Assembly: GCF_014495685.1 (NCBI RefSeq)
Contig: NZ_JACTVI010000005.1
Location: forward strand, 1-64,000
Direction of reading: 5' to 3'
DNA: 64,000 bases
Source of the DNA: Streptomyces sp. TRM68367
GTDB lineage: Bacteria > Actinomycetota > Actinomycetes > Streptomycetales > Streptomycetaceae
Shown here one piece after another: positions 26,501 through 34,735 of this stretch (positions are counted from its first letter, which is position 1; each line of letters begins with the position of its first letter). The notes under the pieces are model-generated. The model was given only the letters and a program-made list of their open reading frames with translations. It was not told the DNA's origin and searched no databases. Both the position numbers and the translations under genes were made by a program.

Positions 26501-28196
26501 CCCCGCGACGCCGACGGCGCCGCCGCGACCCGGTGGGCTCGGCGGGCTCGGTGGACCCGGTGGAATGGGTGGGCTGCTCCGCCGGGAGCTCCTCGATCTC
26601 CTCGGCCTCGGTGTCGGCGGTCCCGGAAGCTGCCTCGGCGGCGGCCCGCTCCGGCGTCTGGAACTTCGGCTCGGTGAACACGGGCGGCTGGAACACGGCC
26701 ACGGCGGGCCGCACCGGCCGCACCGGCACCTCGGCCTCACCGGCCGCCGGCGCAGCGTCCCGCGCGGGCGCGGCAAACCCGGTGGCGGCCTTACGGACCA
26801 CCCGACGCCGGCCACGACGCGGCGCAGCTTCCTCGACACCGGCCGACGCGGACTCGGCGGCGGCCTTGCCTGCGGGCGCCTGCCCGGAGTCCTCGGCGGA
26901 CGCCTGAGCGGCGGGAACCTGCGCGGGGGCAGGCTGCGCGGTCTCGGCGGCGGATTCGGCAGCGGTCTGGGCGGCGGCTTCGACCGCGGGGTTCTGGCTC
27001 ACGGGGGCCTCGGTCTCCTCGGCGGGAGCCTTGGCCACGGCACCCTCGGTCTCGTCGGCGGCCTCGGCGGCCGGGCCGACCTGGACGGACTCACCGGCAT
27101 CACCGGCAGCCGCAGGCGCCCCCACGGGCGCAGACTCGCGACGCGTGGCACGACGCCGGGTGCGCCGCGGAGCAGCGGGGGCCTCGGCGCACTCGCTCTC
27201 GCTCTCGTCGGCGGCCGGGGCGATCTGGACGGACTCACCGGCATCACCGGCAGCCACGGACGCCTCCTCGGGCGCGGACACGCGTCGTGTGGCACGACGC
27301 CGGGTGCGCCGCGGAGCAGCCGCCTCTTCGACGGCCTCCGCGCGCTCGGCACCGGCAGCCGCTGCGCCGCTCTCGGTCGGCTCGGCAGCGCCGGGCGTCT
27401 CGGCAGCCGTAGCGCCCTCGGCCGGCGTCGATACGGCAGTCTCAGCGGCCGAGCCGACCTCGGCGGACGCCGGAGCCGCGGCGGGCGACGACACGCGCCG
27501 CACGGCACGACGCCGGGCACGGCGCGGAGCAGCGGGCACCTCGGCGCTCTCGGCGGCCTGGGTACTTTCGGCGGCCTCTGCGCCCTCACCGGACGCGGCA
27601 GACGCAGCGCCCTCGCCGGTCTCCGCGGCACCGCTCCCCGCCCCGCTCACCTCGGCGGCAGCCGGAGCGGCGGCGGTCGTAGCCGGGACGACGGTCTCGG
27701 CCGCCTCTGCCGGGGCCGCAGACCCGGCGGGCGCGGACGCGCGGCGAACGGCGCGCCGGCGCGTACGACGGGCGGGCGCGGCCTCCTCGGCAACGGCGGA
27801 AACGGCGGAAACGGAGGCGGGCTCCACAGCCTCCACCGCCTGCTTCTCTTCGGCCTCTGCGGTTTCTTCGACCTCTCCGGCCTCCGCAGTTTCTTCCGTT
27901 TCTTCCGTTTCTTTCTCGGTAGCCTCGGTCACTACGACCTCAGGGGCCCCGGTGGTCTCATCGGTCCCGGCGTCCGCCACAGCCACCGCCGACTCCTCGG
28001 CCTGCACGGCTTCCGCGAGGTCGGTGGACTCGGCGGCCGGTATGGCCGGCGTGACGCTCTCGGCCGGGGCGTCGGAGGCGGTGGTGGCCGGCGGCCCCGC
28101 GGGGCGGGACGCGGCGCGGCGCCGCCGGCGCGGCGGCAGGGTGTCGCTGGGGGTGTTCGGTTCGGAACCCTGAGTGGGTTCGGTCGGTTCGAGCAT
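23559..28196 (-). CDS. rne: Ribonuclease E/G with long N- and C-terminal scaffold regions
   Basis: Endoribonuclease for rRNA processing and mRNA decay. 1545 aa from ATG 28196. The catalytic core lies at about residues 740-1180: S1 domain (YVGNVYLGKVQNVLPSMEAA, FIDIGKGRNAVLY), DNase I-like site (LVIDRTEAMVVIDVNTG, GGIIVIDFIDM), and the zinc link CVHCNGRG. The first 740 residues and last 360 are low-complexity Ala/Glu/Pro regions, as in S. coelicolor RNase ES, which also carries scaffold regions at both ends. An Arg-rich box (core RRTRRRATRRVSAP) occurs about nine times across both flanks, and poly-Arg blocks (SRRRRRR) precede the core. The C-terminus is a Lys/Ala-rich histone H1-like tail (TKKTAAKKTAAKKTA). 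It is clearly longer than the roughly 1340-residue S. coelicolor protein as I recall it. It ends at a strong terminator. Confidence 0.95.
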   Translation of the reverse strand: MLEPTEPTQGSEPNTPSDTLPPRRRRRAASRPAGPPATTASDAPAESVTPAIPAAESTDLAEAVQAEESAVAVADAGTDETTGAPEVVVTEATEKETEETEETAEAGEVEETAEAEEKQAVEAVEPASVSAVSAVAEEAAPARRTRRRAVRRASAPAGSAAPAEAAETVVPATTAAAPAAAEVSGAGSGAAETGEGAASAASGEGAEAAESTQAAESAEVPAAPRRARRRAVRRVSSPAAAPASAEVGSAAETAVSTPAEGATAAETPGAAEPTESGAAAAGAERAEAVEEAAAPRRTRRRATRRVSAPEEASVAAGDAGESVQIAPAADESESECAEAPAAPRRTRRRATRRESAPVGAPAAAGDAGESVQVGPAAEAADETEGAVAKAPAEETEAPVSQNPAVEAAAQTAAESAAETAQPAPAQVPAAQASAEDSGQAPAGKAAAESASAGVEEAAPRRGRRRVVRKAATGFAAPARDAAPAAGEAEVPVRPVRPAVAVFQPPVFTEPKFQTPERAAAEAASGTADTEAEEIEELPAEQPTHSTGSTEPAEPTGSRRRRRRRGGGHGEEPETPAAAETVVEDETEEAEEQAEGETAEDEAEGAGSRRRRRRGGRRRRRGEAAEGEAGEPGDAEAEQVAPAQDAEDTAEQVEEDADEGEDREEAAGAGNGSSSSRRRRRRRRRAGDTAPETEPTPDDPERTVVKVREPRPKAEPSDEVQSIKGSTRLEAKKQRRREGREQGRRRVPIITEAEFLARREAVERVMVVRQNGDRTQIGVLEDGVLVEHYVNKEQAVSYVGNVYLGKVQNVLPSMEAAFIDIGKGRNAVLYAGEVNFEALGMANGPRRIESALKSGQSVLVQVTKDPIGHKGARLTSQVSLPGRYLVYVPEGSMTGISRKLPDTERARLKTILKKIVPEDAGVIVRTAAEGATEDELRRDVERLQGQWEDIRKKSKNGGSSNAPSLLYGEPDMTVRVVRDIFNEDFSKVIVSGGDAWETIHGYVAHVAPDLADRLQKWTSEVDVFATYRIDEQLAKALDRKVWLPSGGSLVIDRTEAMVVIDVNTGKFTGQGGNLEETVTRNNLEAAEEIVRQLRLRDLGGIIVIDFIDMVLESNRDLVLRRLLECLGRDRTKHQVAEVTSLGLVQMTRKRVGQGLLESFSETCVHCNGRGVIVHLDQAASTGGGGKRRKRARAGAAEQPHEHEAVAAVPTAEQEAETEAEVAAEAAAPAAPAALPEPAFAPDEELYSSAAEAEAAATRGRGRRRVSRRVSAPAGAPNAEAAPKAEAAPKTKAAKKADVVEAPEVPTAQDVTAAEEARRPVQPEPAAAAHAEPVAVEDPVVEAPAPEEAAPKRTRRRATRKVTAPAGSPAGAEAAVVTVPETASTTAAPAAEPLQAEEAAAPAEATAAAEAPAESAAPARPRRRAVRKPTASTASEEAAVVVVPAAPTGEAEATTDVAEVTGTAEAAAAEEAAPAKKTARKTAKKATAKKAATKKTAAKKTAAKKTAAKKTAAKKTTTKKAAKKSTSKKTAAAEQTVSSVSASTDED
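27081..27255. repeat. Identical 31-bp direct repeat inside rne
   Basis: An identical 31-base stretch beginning CTGGACGGACTCACCGGCAT occurs at 27081-27111 and 27225-27255, 144 bp apart. It encodes the same peptide (AGDAGESVQ and neighbours) before two Arg-rich boxes, showing recent tandem duplication in the N-terminal scaffold. Confidence 0.9.
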
Positions 28197-28456
28197 GCGG
28201 GGGTTTCTCCCGTCAGGCTCCCGGGCGCCGCACCTGGTCCGGCTGTGCCGGTGACGTCCGCGGCTCGCGCGATGCGCGGTGTCCGCCGTCCGGGGCGCGG
28301 GCGCCGCACGGGAGCTCTCTGTGTCCTGTCTCGCCGGTTCCGTACGCCGAATGCGTACGGCCTGGCGAAAGTCTTCTGGTCGGTGCGCTGCCCGACCCAG
28401 GTGGCTCCCGAGTTCGAGGGCGGCGCTTCGACGTACGTCCCTACGCGGAACCTTCC

Positions 28457-29281
28457 TTACGCCGGCGCCGTCGCGGCGGCGGCCGGGGCGGCCGTCGTGA
28501 GGGCCTTGGCCGCCTCGCGGTCGGGCGCGAGCGGGTCGGTCACCGTGCCGGTCTCTTCATCGAACAGCCCCTGCGCCAGCCTGGTCACCGCTGCGGGGAC
28601 CGGCGGCGCCAGGTCGGCCACGGCGCGGAGACCGGACAGGACGTCGTCGGGTCGTACGGCAGGCGTCACGTGCCGAACAACCAGCCGCAGTATCGCACAG
28701 GGCTGGTCGGTCGGCCTATCAGCCTGCGAACTGTGCGTTTCTGTTCCGTCGAGGCTCTCCAGGCTCACGACGGCGGACCGGGCGTCGAAGGTACGGACGC
28801 CGTTCTTGGTCTTGCGCTGCACATCGACGGTGCCGGCCGCGGTGAAGGCCGCGACCGCGCGCCCGGCGTCGGCCGGGTTCACACCGTCCAGCCGCAGCTC
28901 CCACACGGAGGCCGTCAGCCGGTCGGCGAGCCCGGAGGTCCGGGCTTCCACCGCGTCGACGATGTCGAGCCCGGCGGGCAGCGACTCGTCGAGCAGCACA
29001 CGCAGCTGCTCCGGGTCGCGGGGTTCGGTGAGCGCGATCTCCAGGTACTCCGCCTCACTGCCCGTGCCGGTGGGTGCGGCATTGGCGTACGACACCTTCG
29101 GGTGCGGTGTGAACCCCGCCGAGTACGCCATCGGCACCTCGGCACGGCGCAGCGCACGCTCGAAGGCGCGCTGGAAGTCACGGTGACTGGTGAACCGGAG
29201 GCGGCCGCGCTTGGTGTAGCGCAGTCGGATGCGCTGCACCGCCGGTGCGGGCGGCGGGCCTTCGGGCTGTCGCTTGCCCAG
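28457..29281 (-). CDS. DUF2344 (TIGR03936) protein
   Basis: Family of unknown biochemical role, often fused to or next to TIGR03960 radical SAM proteins. Core motifs are RIRLRYTKRGRLRFTSHRDF, RALRRAEVPMAYSAGFTPHP, and SYANAAPTGTGSEAEYLEIA, all at the N-terminus. The C-terminal part is Ala/Pro-rich. Start choice matters here: GTG 29239 has no ribosome binding site, whereas a CTG at 29281 gives the N-terminus LGKRQPEGPPPAPA and has AAGGAGAAG 5 nt upstream. Homologues as I recall them start MGKRQPEGPPPAPA at this point, so I annotate CTG as start (274 aa). It is 260 bp from rne and 100 bp from the gene upstream, all on the minus strand. Confidence 0.88.
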   Translation of the reverse strand: MGKRQPEGPPPAPAVQRIRLRYTKRGRLRFTSHRDFQRAFERALRRAEVPMAYSAGFTPHPKVSYANAAPTGTGSEAEYLEIALTEPRDPEQLRVLLDESLPAGLDIVDAVEARTSGLADRLTASVWELRLDGVNPADAGRAVAAFTAAGTVDVQRKTKNGVRTFDARSAVVSLESLDGTETHSSQADRPTDQPCAILRLVVRHVTPAVRPDDVLSGLRAVADLAPPVPAAVTRLAQGLFDEETGTVTDPLAPDREAAKALTTAAPAAAATAPA

Positions 29282-29381
29282 GGGAACTTCTCCTTGTGTA
29301 CGGCGGTCGGTCCGGGCGCCACCCCACCTGCGCGGAAGCCGTACCGGCTGCCGCCCGATCGACGTCGTGCGGTCCGTCGGC

Positions 29382-30569
29382 TCACTCCCGCATCGGCGGG
29401 GACATCTCGTGCCCGGTCCTTTGCTCTAGGGTACGCGTCTTCTCCAACGGAAGTTCCCGTCCGGCCACGACCTGCACCTTCTTCGGCTCACCGAACAGCA
29501 TCCGGCGCAGATCGGCGCGGGCCTGCCGTACGGAATCCCGGACGGAGTCCCCGGCGGAGGCCAGCGCCTGCCGGGTGGCCCGTCCCACGGCCCGCGCGGC
29601 CTCGGCGGCGGGCCGCAGCACCGTGTCGCGCACCACGTGCCCGACCGGCGTCAGCACATTCCGGTACACCCACCGCACCGGTTCCACGAAGATCCACCGG
29701 AAGAGGGTCGCGAAGAACCGCCCGGCGGCGAGCGAGATGTGCCCGGCGATCCGCCAGGCGTGCCCGAGCGCGTCCCCGACCTCCCGCCCGACGACGGCGA
29801 GGACAAGCCCGAGGGGAGCGAGGCCCCACCGCCACAGGCCGAGCGCGGGCAGCACGACCAGCACCCGCACGATCCAGTACAGGCCGACCCCGATCCCGGT
29901 CACGCCCATGCGCACGAGCCACACAAGCCCGCTCACACACCAGGCGACGGCCCGCCCGACGGGCGCGAGAACCCACTCGTACACCCACACCGCCGGTACG
30001 ACGACCAGAAACCGCACCAGCCACGCCACGGCCGTGTACACCCCGGCCCCGACCGCCGCGAGCACGGCCCCGACCCCCTTGAGCACCCACATCCCCGCAC
30101 GCCCGAGGGGCGTCAGCACACGCGCGTACACCCACCCGAGCCCGGCCCCCACACCCCGCGCGACCCACGCCACCCCGGCTGCCACGCGCCGCGCCACCCA
30201 CGCGAGCCCCTGCCCAACAGGCGTCAGCACACTCCGGTAGAACCACACCACCGGCACCACGACCAGCACATTCCCCAGCCACCCCACCCTCTTGGTGACC
30301 GGCACCATCACATAACGCCAAAGCCCCACGACCGGCCAGACGAACACGACCCGCCCCGCCCACCCGAGCACCCACGCCAACGCCCGCCCCACCGGCCGGA
30401 ACACAGCATCGTTCAGAAACCGCCCACCCACCACAAGCGCGTCCCACACCACCCGCACCGGCACGACCAGCACCAGCACGACGATCCGCACCGGCACCCG
30501 GACGGCCACCGCGAGACACCCCTCGGCCTCCCCCGCCGGCGCGCCGCCCCCGGCCTTCTCCATGTCCAT
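29382..30569 (-). CDS. Repetitive hydrophobic protein with VLTPVGR-type repeats (unknown function)
   Basis: I do not recognise a characterised family. The 395-aa product is dominated by repeats of about 30-50 residues built on a hydrophobic aromatic stretch followed by a V-L-x-P-V-G-R box: FLNDAVFRPVGRALAWV, WFYRSVLTPVGQGLAWV, WVYARVLTPLGRAGMWV, WVYEWVLAPVGRAVAWC, LWRWGLAPLGLVLAVV, and WVYRNVLTPVGHVVRDTV. Several segments are hydrophobic enough to enter a membrane, so it is probably a multi-pass or membrane-lying protein. The last 75 residues are charged and helical (RQALASAGDSVRDSVRQARA). ATG 30569 or 30563 could be the start. It lies between the DUF2344 gene and the radical SAM gene on the same strand. 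Confidence 0.8.
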   Translation of the reverse strand: MDMEKAGGGAPAGEAEGCLAVAVRVPVRIVVLVLVVPVRVVWDALVVGGRFLNDAVFRPVGRALAWVLGWAGRVVFVWPVVGLWRYVMVPVTKRVGWLGNVLVVVPVVWFYRSVLTPVGQGLAWVARRVAAGVAWVARGVGAGLGWVYARVLTPLGRAGMWVLKGVGAVLAAVGAGVYTAVAWLVRFLVVVPAVWVYEWVLAPVGRAVAWCVSGLVWLVRMGVTGIGVGLYWIVRVLVVLPALGLWRWGLAPLGLVLAVVGREVGDALGHAWRIAGHISLAAGRFFATLFRWIFVEPVRWVYRNVLTPVGHVVRDTVLRPAAEAARAVGRATRQALASAGDSVRDSVRQARADLRRMLFGEPKKVQVVAGRELPLEKTRTLEQRTGHEMSPPMRE

Positions 30570-30799
30570 ACAGCCGTAGACGCTCCCGAACCCCGTCCGG
30601 ATCCAGCCACCCGACCAATACCGGGAGGGGTCCCCGCCCGGACGACGTTAGAAGTGGACCGCCAGGAGAGAGGCGTTCAACGAGCGCAATGCCGGGGGAT
30701 ATCCCCATGCCGTCGGAAGCCGTACCCCTCCAAATCGCCGCCGATCAGCTGGTGCCTCGGCCTCTTTCGCAGCCACCCTGTTCCTGCTCCTCGCCCGCG
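30570..30799. other. Intergenic with a 12-bp palindrome
   Basis: 230 bases between two same-strand genes. The only structure seen is the exact palindrome GGGGATATCCCC at 30695-30706. No gene is seen. Confidence 0.35.
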
Positions 30800-32755
30800 T
30801 CAGCCGGCCGCAGGCTTCTTGACCGTCAGCGGCAGCAACTTCTTCCCGGTCGGACCGATTTGTATGGCCGTATCCATCTGCGGGCACACCCCGCAATCGA
30901 AGCACGGGGTCCAGCGGCAGTCCTCGACCTCTGTTTCGTCGAGGGCGTCCTGCCAGTCCTCCCAGAGCCAGTCCTTGTCCAGGCCCGAGTCCAGGTGGTC
31001 CCAGGGGAGGACCTCCTCGTAGGTGCGCTCGCGGGTGGTGTACCAGTCGACGTCGACGCCGTAGGGGGCGAGGGCCTTGTCGGCGCACTGCATCCAGCGG
31101 TCGTAGGAGAAGTGCTCGCGCCAGCCGTCGAAGCGGCCGCCGTCGTCGTAGACGGCGCGGATGACGGCGCCGATGCGGCGGTCGCCGCGGGAGAGGAGGC
31201 CCTCGACGATGCCGGGCTTGCCGTCGTGGTAGCGGAAGCCGATGGAGCGGCCGTACTTCTTGTCGCCGCGGATCTTGTCGCGGAGCTTGGCCAGGCGGGC
31301 GTCCGTCTCCTCGGCCGACAGCTGCGGGGCCCACTGGAAGGGGGTGTGCGGCTTGGGGACGAAGCCGCCGATCGAGACCGTGCAGCGGATGTCGTTCGAG
31401 CGGGAGACCTCGCGGCCCTTCGCGATCACCTTCGTCGCCATGTCGGCGATCTGGAGGACGTCCTCGTCGGTCTCCGTGGGCAGGCCGCACATGAAGTACA
31501 GCTTCACCTGGCGCCAGCCGTTGCCGTACGCTGTCGCGACCGTGCGGATCAGGTCGTCCTCCGAGACCATCTTGTTGATGACCTTGCGGATGCGCTCGCT
31601 ACCGCCCTCGGGGGCGAACGTGAGGCCCGACCTGCGGCCGTTCCTCGTCAGCTCGTTCGCCAGGTCGATGTTGAAGGCGTCGACGCGGGTGGAGGGGAGC
31701 GAGAGGCCGATCTTGTCGTCCTCGTAGCGGTCCGCCAGGCCCTTGGCGATGTCGCCGATCTCCGAGTGGTCCGCCGAGGAGAGGGACAGCAGGCCCACCT
31801 CCTCGAAGCCCGTCGCCTTCAGGCCCTTGTCGACCATGTCGCCGATGCCGGTGATCGAGCGCTCGCGGACCGGGCGCGTGATCATGCCCGCCTGGCAGAA
31901 GCGGCAGCCGCGCGTGCAGCCGCGGAAGATCTCGACCGACATGCGCTCGTGGACCGTCTCCGCGAGCGGCACCAGCGGCTGCTTCGGGTACGGCCACTCG
32001 TCGAGGTCCATGACGGTGTGCTTGGACACCCGCCACGGGACGCCGCTCCGGTTCGGTACGACGCGGGCGATCCGGCCGTCCGGCAGGTACTCGACGTCGT
32101 AGAAGCCGGGGACGTACACGCCGCCCGTCTTCGCGAGCCGGAACAGCAGCTCCTCGCGGCCGCCCGGGCGGTCCTCCGCCTTCCAGGCGCGGATGATCCC
32201 CGTGATCTCCAGGACCGCCTGTTCGCCGTCGCCGATCACTGCGCAGTCGATGAAGTCGGCGATCGGCTCGGGGTTGAACGCGGCGTGGCCGCCGGCCAGG
32301 ACGATCGGGTGGTCCACGGTCCGGTCCTTGGACTCCAGCGGGATGCCCGCGAGGTCCAGCGCCGCGAGCATGTTCGTGTAGCCGAGCTCCGTGGAGAAGG
32401 ACAGGCCGAGCACGTCGAACGCCTTGACCGGGCGGTGGCTGTCCACCGTGAACTGCGGGACGCCGTGCTCCCGCATCAGCGCCTCCAGGTCCGGCCACAC
32501 GCTGTAGGTGCGCTCGGCGAGGACGCCCTCCTGCTCGTTCAGCACCTCGTAGAGGATCATGACGCCCTGGTTGGGCAGCCCGACCTCGTACGCGTCGGGA
32601 TACATCAGTGACCAGCGGACGTCGCAGGAGTTCCAGTCCTTGACCGTGGAGTTGAGCTCTCCGCCGACGTACTGGATCGGCTTCTGCACATGCGGGAGCA
32701 GAGCTTCGAGCTGCGGAAACACAGAAACAGCAGACTCGGCGGCTTCGGCAGGCAT
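30800..32755 (-). CDS. TIGR03960-family B12-binding-type radical SAM protein
   Basis: An iron-sulfur radical SAM protein of unproven reaction. ATG 32755 gives 651 aa; the long open frame upstream is only the complement of the next gene. Order: N-terminal Rossmann-like region (VRWSLMYPDAYEVGLPNQGV, DVLGLSFSTELGYTNMLAAL, VLAGGHAAFNPEPIADFIDC) typical of B12-binding folds, then the radical SAM site IFRGCTRGCRFCQAGMITRP with CxxxCxxC, then TFAPEGGSERIRKVINK and LYFMCGLPTETDED. The C-terminus has another Cys cluster (CRWTPCFDCGVCPQM), a possible second metal site. In many bacteria this protein is fused to the TIGR03936 domain, which here is the separate gene at 28457-29281. Confidence 0.92.
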   Translation of the reverse strand: MPAEAAESAVSVFPQLEALLPHVQKPIQYVGGELNSTVKDWNSCDVRWSLMYPDAYEVGLPNQGVMILYEVLNEQEGVLAERTYSVWPDLEALMREHGVPQFTVDSHRPVKAFDVLGLSFSTELGYTNMLAALDLAGIPLESKDRTVDHPIVLAGGHAAFNPEPIADFIDCAVIGDGEQAVLEITGIIRAWKAEDRPGGREELLFRLAKTGGVYVPGFYDVEYLPDGRIARVVPNRSGVPWRVSKHTVMDLDEWPYPKQPLVPLAETVHERMSVEIFRGCTRGCRFCQAGMITRPVRERSITGIGDMVDKGLKATGFEEVGLLSLSSADHSEIGDIAKGLADRYEDDKIGLSLPSTRVDAFNIDLANELTRNGRRSGLTFAPEGGSERIRKVINKMVSEDDLIRTVATAYGNGWRQVKLYFMCGLPTETDEDVLQIADMATKVIAKGREVSRSNDIRCTVSIGGFVPKPHTPFQWAPQLSAEETDARLAKLRDKIRGDKKYGRSIGFRYHDGKPGIVEGLLSRGDRRIGAVIRAVYDDGGRFDGWREHFSYDRWMQCADKALAPYGVDVDWYTTRERTYEEVLPWDHLDSGLDKDWLWEDWQDALDETEVEDCRWTPCFDCGVCPQMDTAIQIGPTGKKLLPLTVKKPAAG

Positions 32756-32859
32756 CTCACGGACCTTCGTGTGCTGACGGGGGTGACCATCTAGCCTAAC
32801 GCGGCCACGGACATCCCCCGCACGCCCGAACCAGCAGCCCCGCCACCAGCGGCCCCGCC

Positions 32860-34389
32860 CTAGACCAGCGGACCCTCCTTGATCCCGGCCCAGTTCCCCG
32901 GCAGCCGCGCCTCGTCGTCGGCCGCGCGCCGCTCCTCCCGGCCGTACAGCACCCCGTACGTGAAGGAGCTCTCCCTCGCCGCGTGCGCCTGCCGTGCCAG
33001 GTCCCGAAGGGCCTCGCGGGTCATCACGCTGTCCTGGTGGTCCCCGAGAAGCCCCTGCAGCGACTTCATCGACCGCATCAGCCCGGCCGCCGGTTCCCCG
33101 AGCACCTTTACGGCCGCCTCGGCCGCGTACCGGGTCCGCTTGGCCTTCTTCCGCGCCTCGTGCAGCGCGAAGTCGCGGTCCTGGCCGGGCGGCAGGGTGA
33201 GGGCCTGCTCCACCAGCCCGGCCAGCCGCGCGAACTCCCTGCGCACGGCCGCGCCGATCACCTTCTCCGGCCTGCCCGCGGCGGCCTTCGACAGCGGCGG
33301 GTCGGCGACCAGCGCGTCCAGCGTGTCGAGCAGCTGCAGATACCTTTTTCCGTCCAGTACGGCGATCAGTCGGCGCCGGGAGCCGCCGCGGCGGGCGTGG
33401 GACCAGGTGCGCAGGCGGGTGCGGACGGGGCCGGTGACCAGGGTGCGGGGCAGTTCGTCCAGGGCTGCGGTGAGGCGGTCTATGAGCACCTCCTGGTCGC
33501 GGTCGACGCCCAGCTCGCCCGCGAGCCACTTCAGCTCCTCGCCGATCGGGTCGGTCACGGTCCGCTCGAGGACCCTGCCGTACGAGCGGAAGGCGCTGCG
33601 CAATCGGCGGGTGGCGACGCGCATGCGGTGCACGGAGTCGTACTCGTCGCGCCGTACGGCGGGGTCGAGCGAGACGATCGCGTCCCGCTGGGCGCGGACG
33701 TAGGCGAGGACGTGATCGCCGGCGGTGGCGGGGCCGGTCTCTGCGGGCTTCGGGGCGGGCTTCCCCTTGGCCTTCTTATTCCTGGCCTTCTTGGGGGCCG
33801 TCTCCTCCAGCGCTCTGGCCAGTTTCGATGCCGAGGCCGAGGGGCGGACGCCGGCCTTGCGCAGCCGCTTGTCGACCTTGTCGAGGAACGCCGGGTCCGT
33901 GCCGTCGGCGAGTTCGATCTCGATCTCGGTCCACTGGGTGCCGGTGCCGTCGCCGGTGAGGCGTTCGGCGCGTACGGCGTCCACGCTGGCCTCGGCGAGG
34001 AGGGTGCCGTCGGCGTCGACGAGGTGGCGTACGTCGCGGTCGGAGCGGAGGCGGACGAGCGGGAGGAGCTCGGTGTCCCGGACGCGGGAGCGGATGAGGC
34101 CGGCGAGGCTGCGGGGCAGGGTGTCGGAGAGCGGGGCGTGGATCTCGTCCCGGACGCCCGGGCCGACCGGGAACTTCAGATGCCAGCCGGCGTCGGTTCC
34201 GCCGGTCCGGCGGCGCAGGGTGATGGCGGCAGCGGCAAGGCGCTGATCAGCGGTGTCGTAGTACGTCGCATCGAGTTGTGCGACTCCCTTGTCGATGACG
34301 GCCGCGACACCGGCGACGCCGGTCAGGTCGGGCAGGCCGCTCAGTTCGGACTCGTACTTCCGCTCGATCTCGCGCTTCGTGTCCGCCAT
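32860..34389 (-). CDS. CYTH and CHAD domain protein
   Basis: Two phosphate-handling domains in one 509-aa cytosolic protein. Residues 1-200 are CYTH (triphosphate tunnel metalloenzyme): the signature EIERKYE at the N-terminus, then ATYYDTADQRLAAAAITLRR, WHLKFPVG, and TEIEIELADG. A Lys/Ala/Pro linker (KKARNKKAKGKPAPK) leads to CHAD at about residues 225-490, with the conserved His/Arg-rich helices SVHRMRVATRRLRSAFRSYG and DFALHEARKKAKRTRYAAEA. CHAD domains bind polyphosphate; CYTH domains hydrolyse triphosphates or make cAMP. Which activity applies is not shown by sequence. ATG 34389 is the only good start. Confidence 0.93.
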   Translation of the reverse strand: MADTKREIERKYESELSGLPDLTGVAGVAAVIDKGVAQLDATYYDTADQRLAAAAITLRRRTGGTDAGWHLKFPVGPGVRDEIHAPLSDTLPRSLAGLIRSRVRDTELLPLVRLRSDRDVRHLVDADGTLLAEASVDAVRAERLTGDGTGTQWTEIEIELADGTDPAFLDKVDKRLRKAGVRPSASASKLARALEETAPKKARNKKAKGKPAPKPAETGPATAGDHVLAYVRAQRDAIVSLDPAVRRDEYDSVHRMRVATRRLRSAFRSYGRVLERTVTDPIGEELKWLAGELGVDRDQEVLIDRLTAALDELPRTLVTGPVRTRLRTWSHARRGGSRRRLIAVLDGKRYLQLLDTLDALVADPPLSKAAAGRPEKVIGAAVRREFARLAGLVEQALTLPPGQDRDFALHEARKKAKRTRYAAEAAVKVLGEPAAGLMRSMKSLQGLLGDHQDSVMTREALRDLARQAHAARESSFTYGVLYGREERRAADDEARLPGNWAGIKEGPLV

Positions 34390-34735
34390 GGCCCGAATCT
34401 AATCGCGACCGGGACGATATGACAGGGCATATGAAAGGTGAATTCCACCCGAACACGCGGCAATTGGTCACGGAGGGTGCGCAATCCGAGGCCACAGGGT
34501 GACCGTCGGCGCCATTGAGGTTTCCTGATGGGCGACCGTTGGCCGGTGCCGCCGGAGGGTGCGCTCGCCGGCGCTGGCGGGGTGCCTCCCAGGCCCTTGA
34601 GGCACTGGGGGAGGCACGACTGCCCGCTTAAGACGACGGCTGCGCGCACCCCACGCATCCGCAGTCGCCGACGGCGGGCAGGGGATGTGTCGGCGCGGCC
34701 CCGACCCGCCCACCGGCCCAAGCCCAGCGCAGCGG
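34390..34735. other. Intergenic with an imperfect hairpin element
   Basis: 346 bases with no gene seen. 34582-34617 holds an imperfect inverted repeat (GTGCCTCCC at 34582-34590, GGGAGGCAC at 34609-34617), a form common in streptomycete intergenic DNA and possibly the terminator of rodA. The right part near 34400-34470 is the likely promoter of the CYTH-CHAD gene. Confidence 0.45.

Noticed and set aside
23529..29186. A very long open frame on the plus strand, opposite RNase E/G
   Set aside because: It is the GC-rich complement of the RNase gene. Its translation is Gly/Leu/Arg-rich without motifs, while the minus strand has a clear RNase E core.
34582..34617. Strong terminator for rodA
   Set aside because: The hairpin is imperfect and 119 bp past the rodA boundary, so I list it only as an intergenic element.
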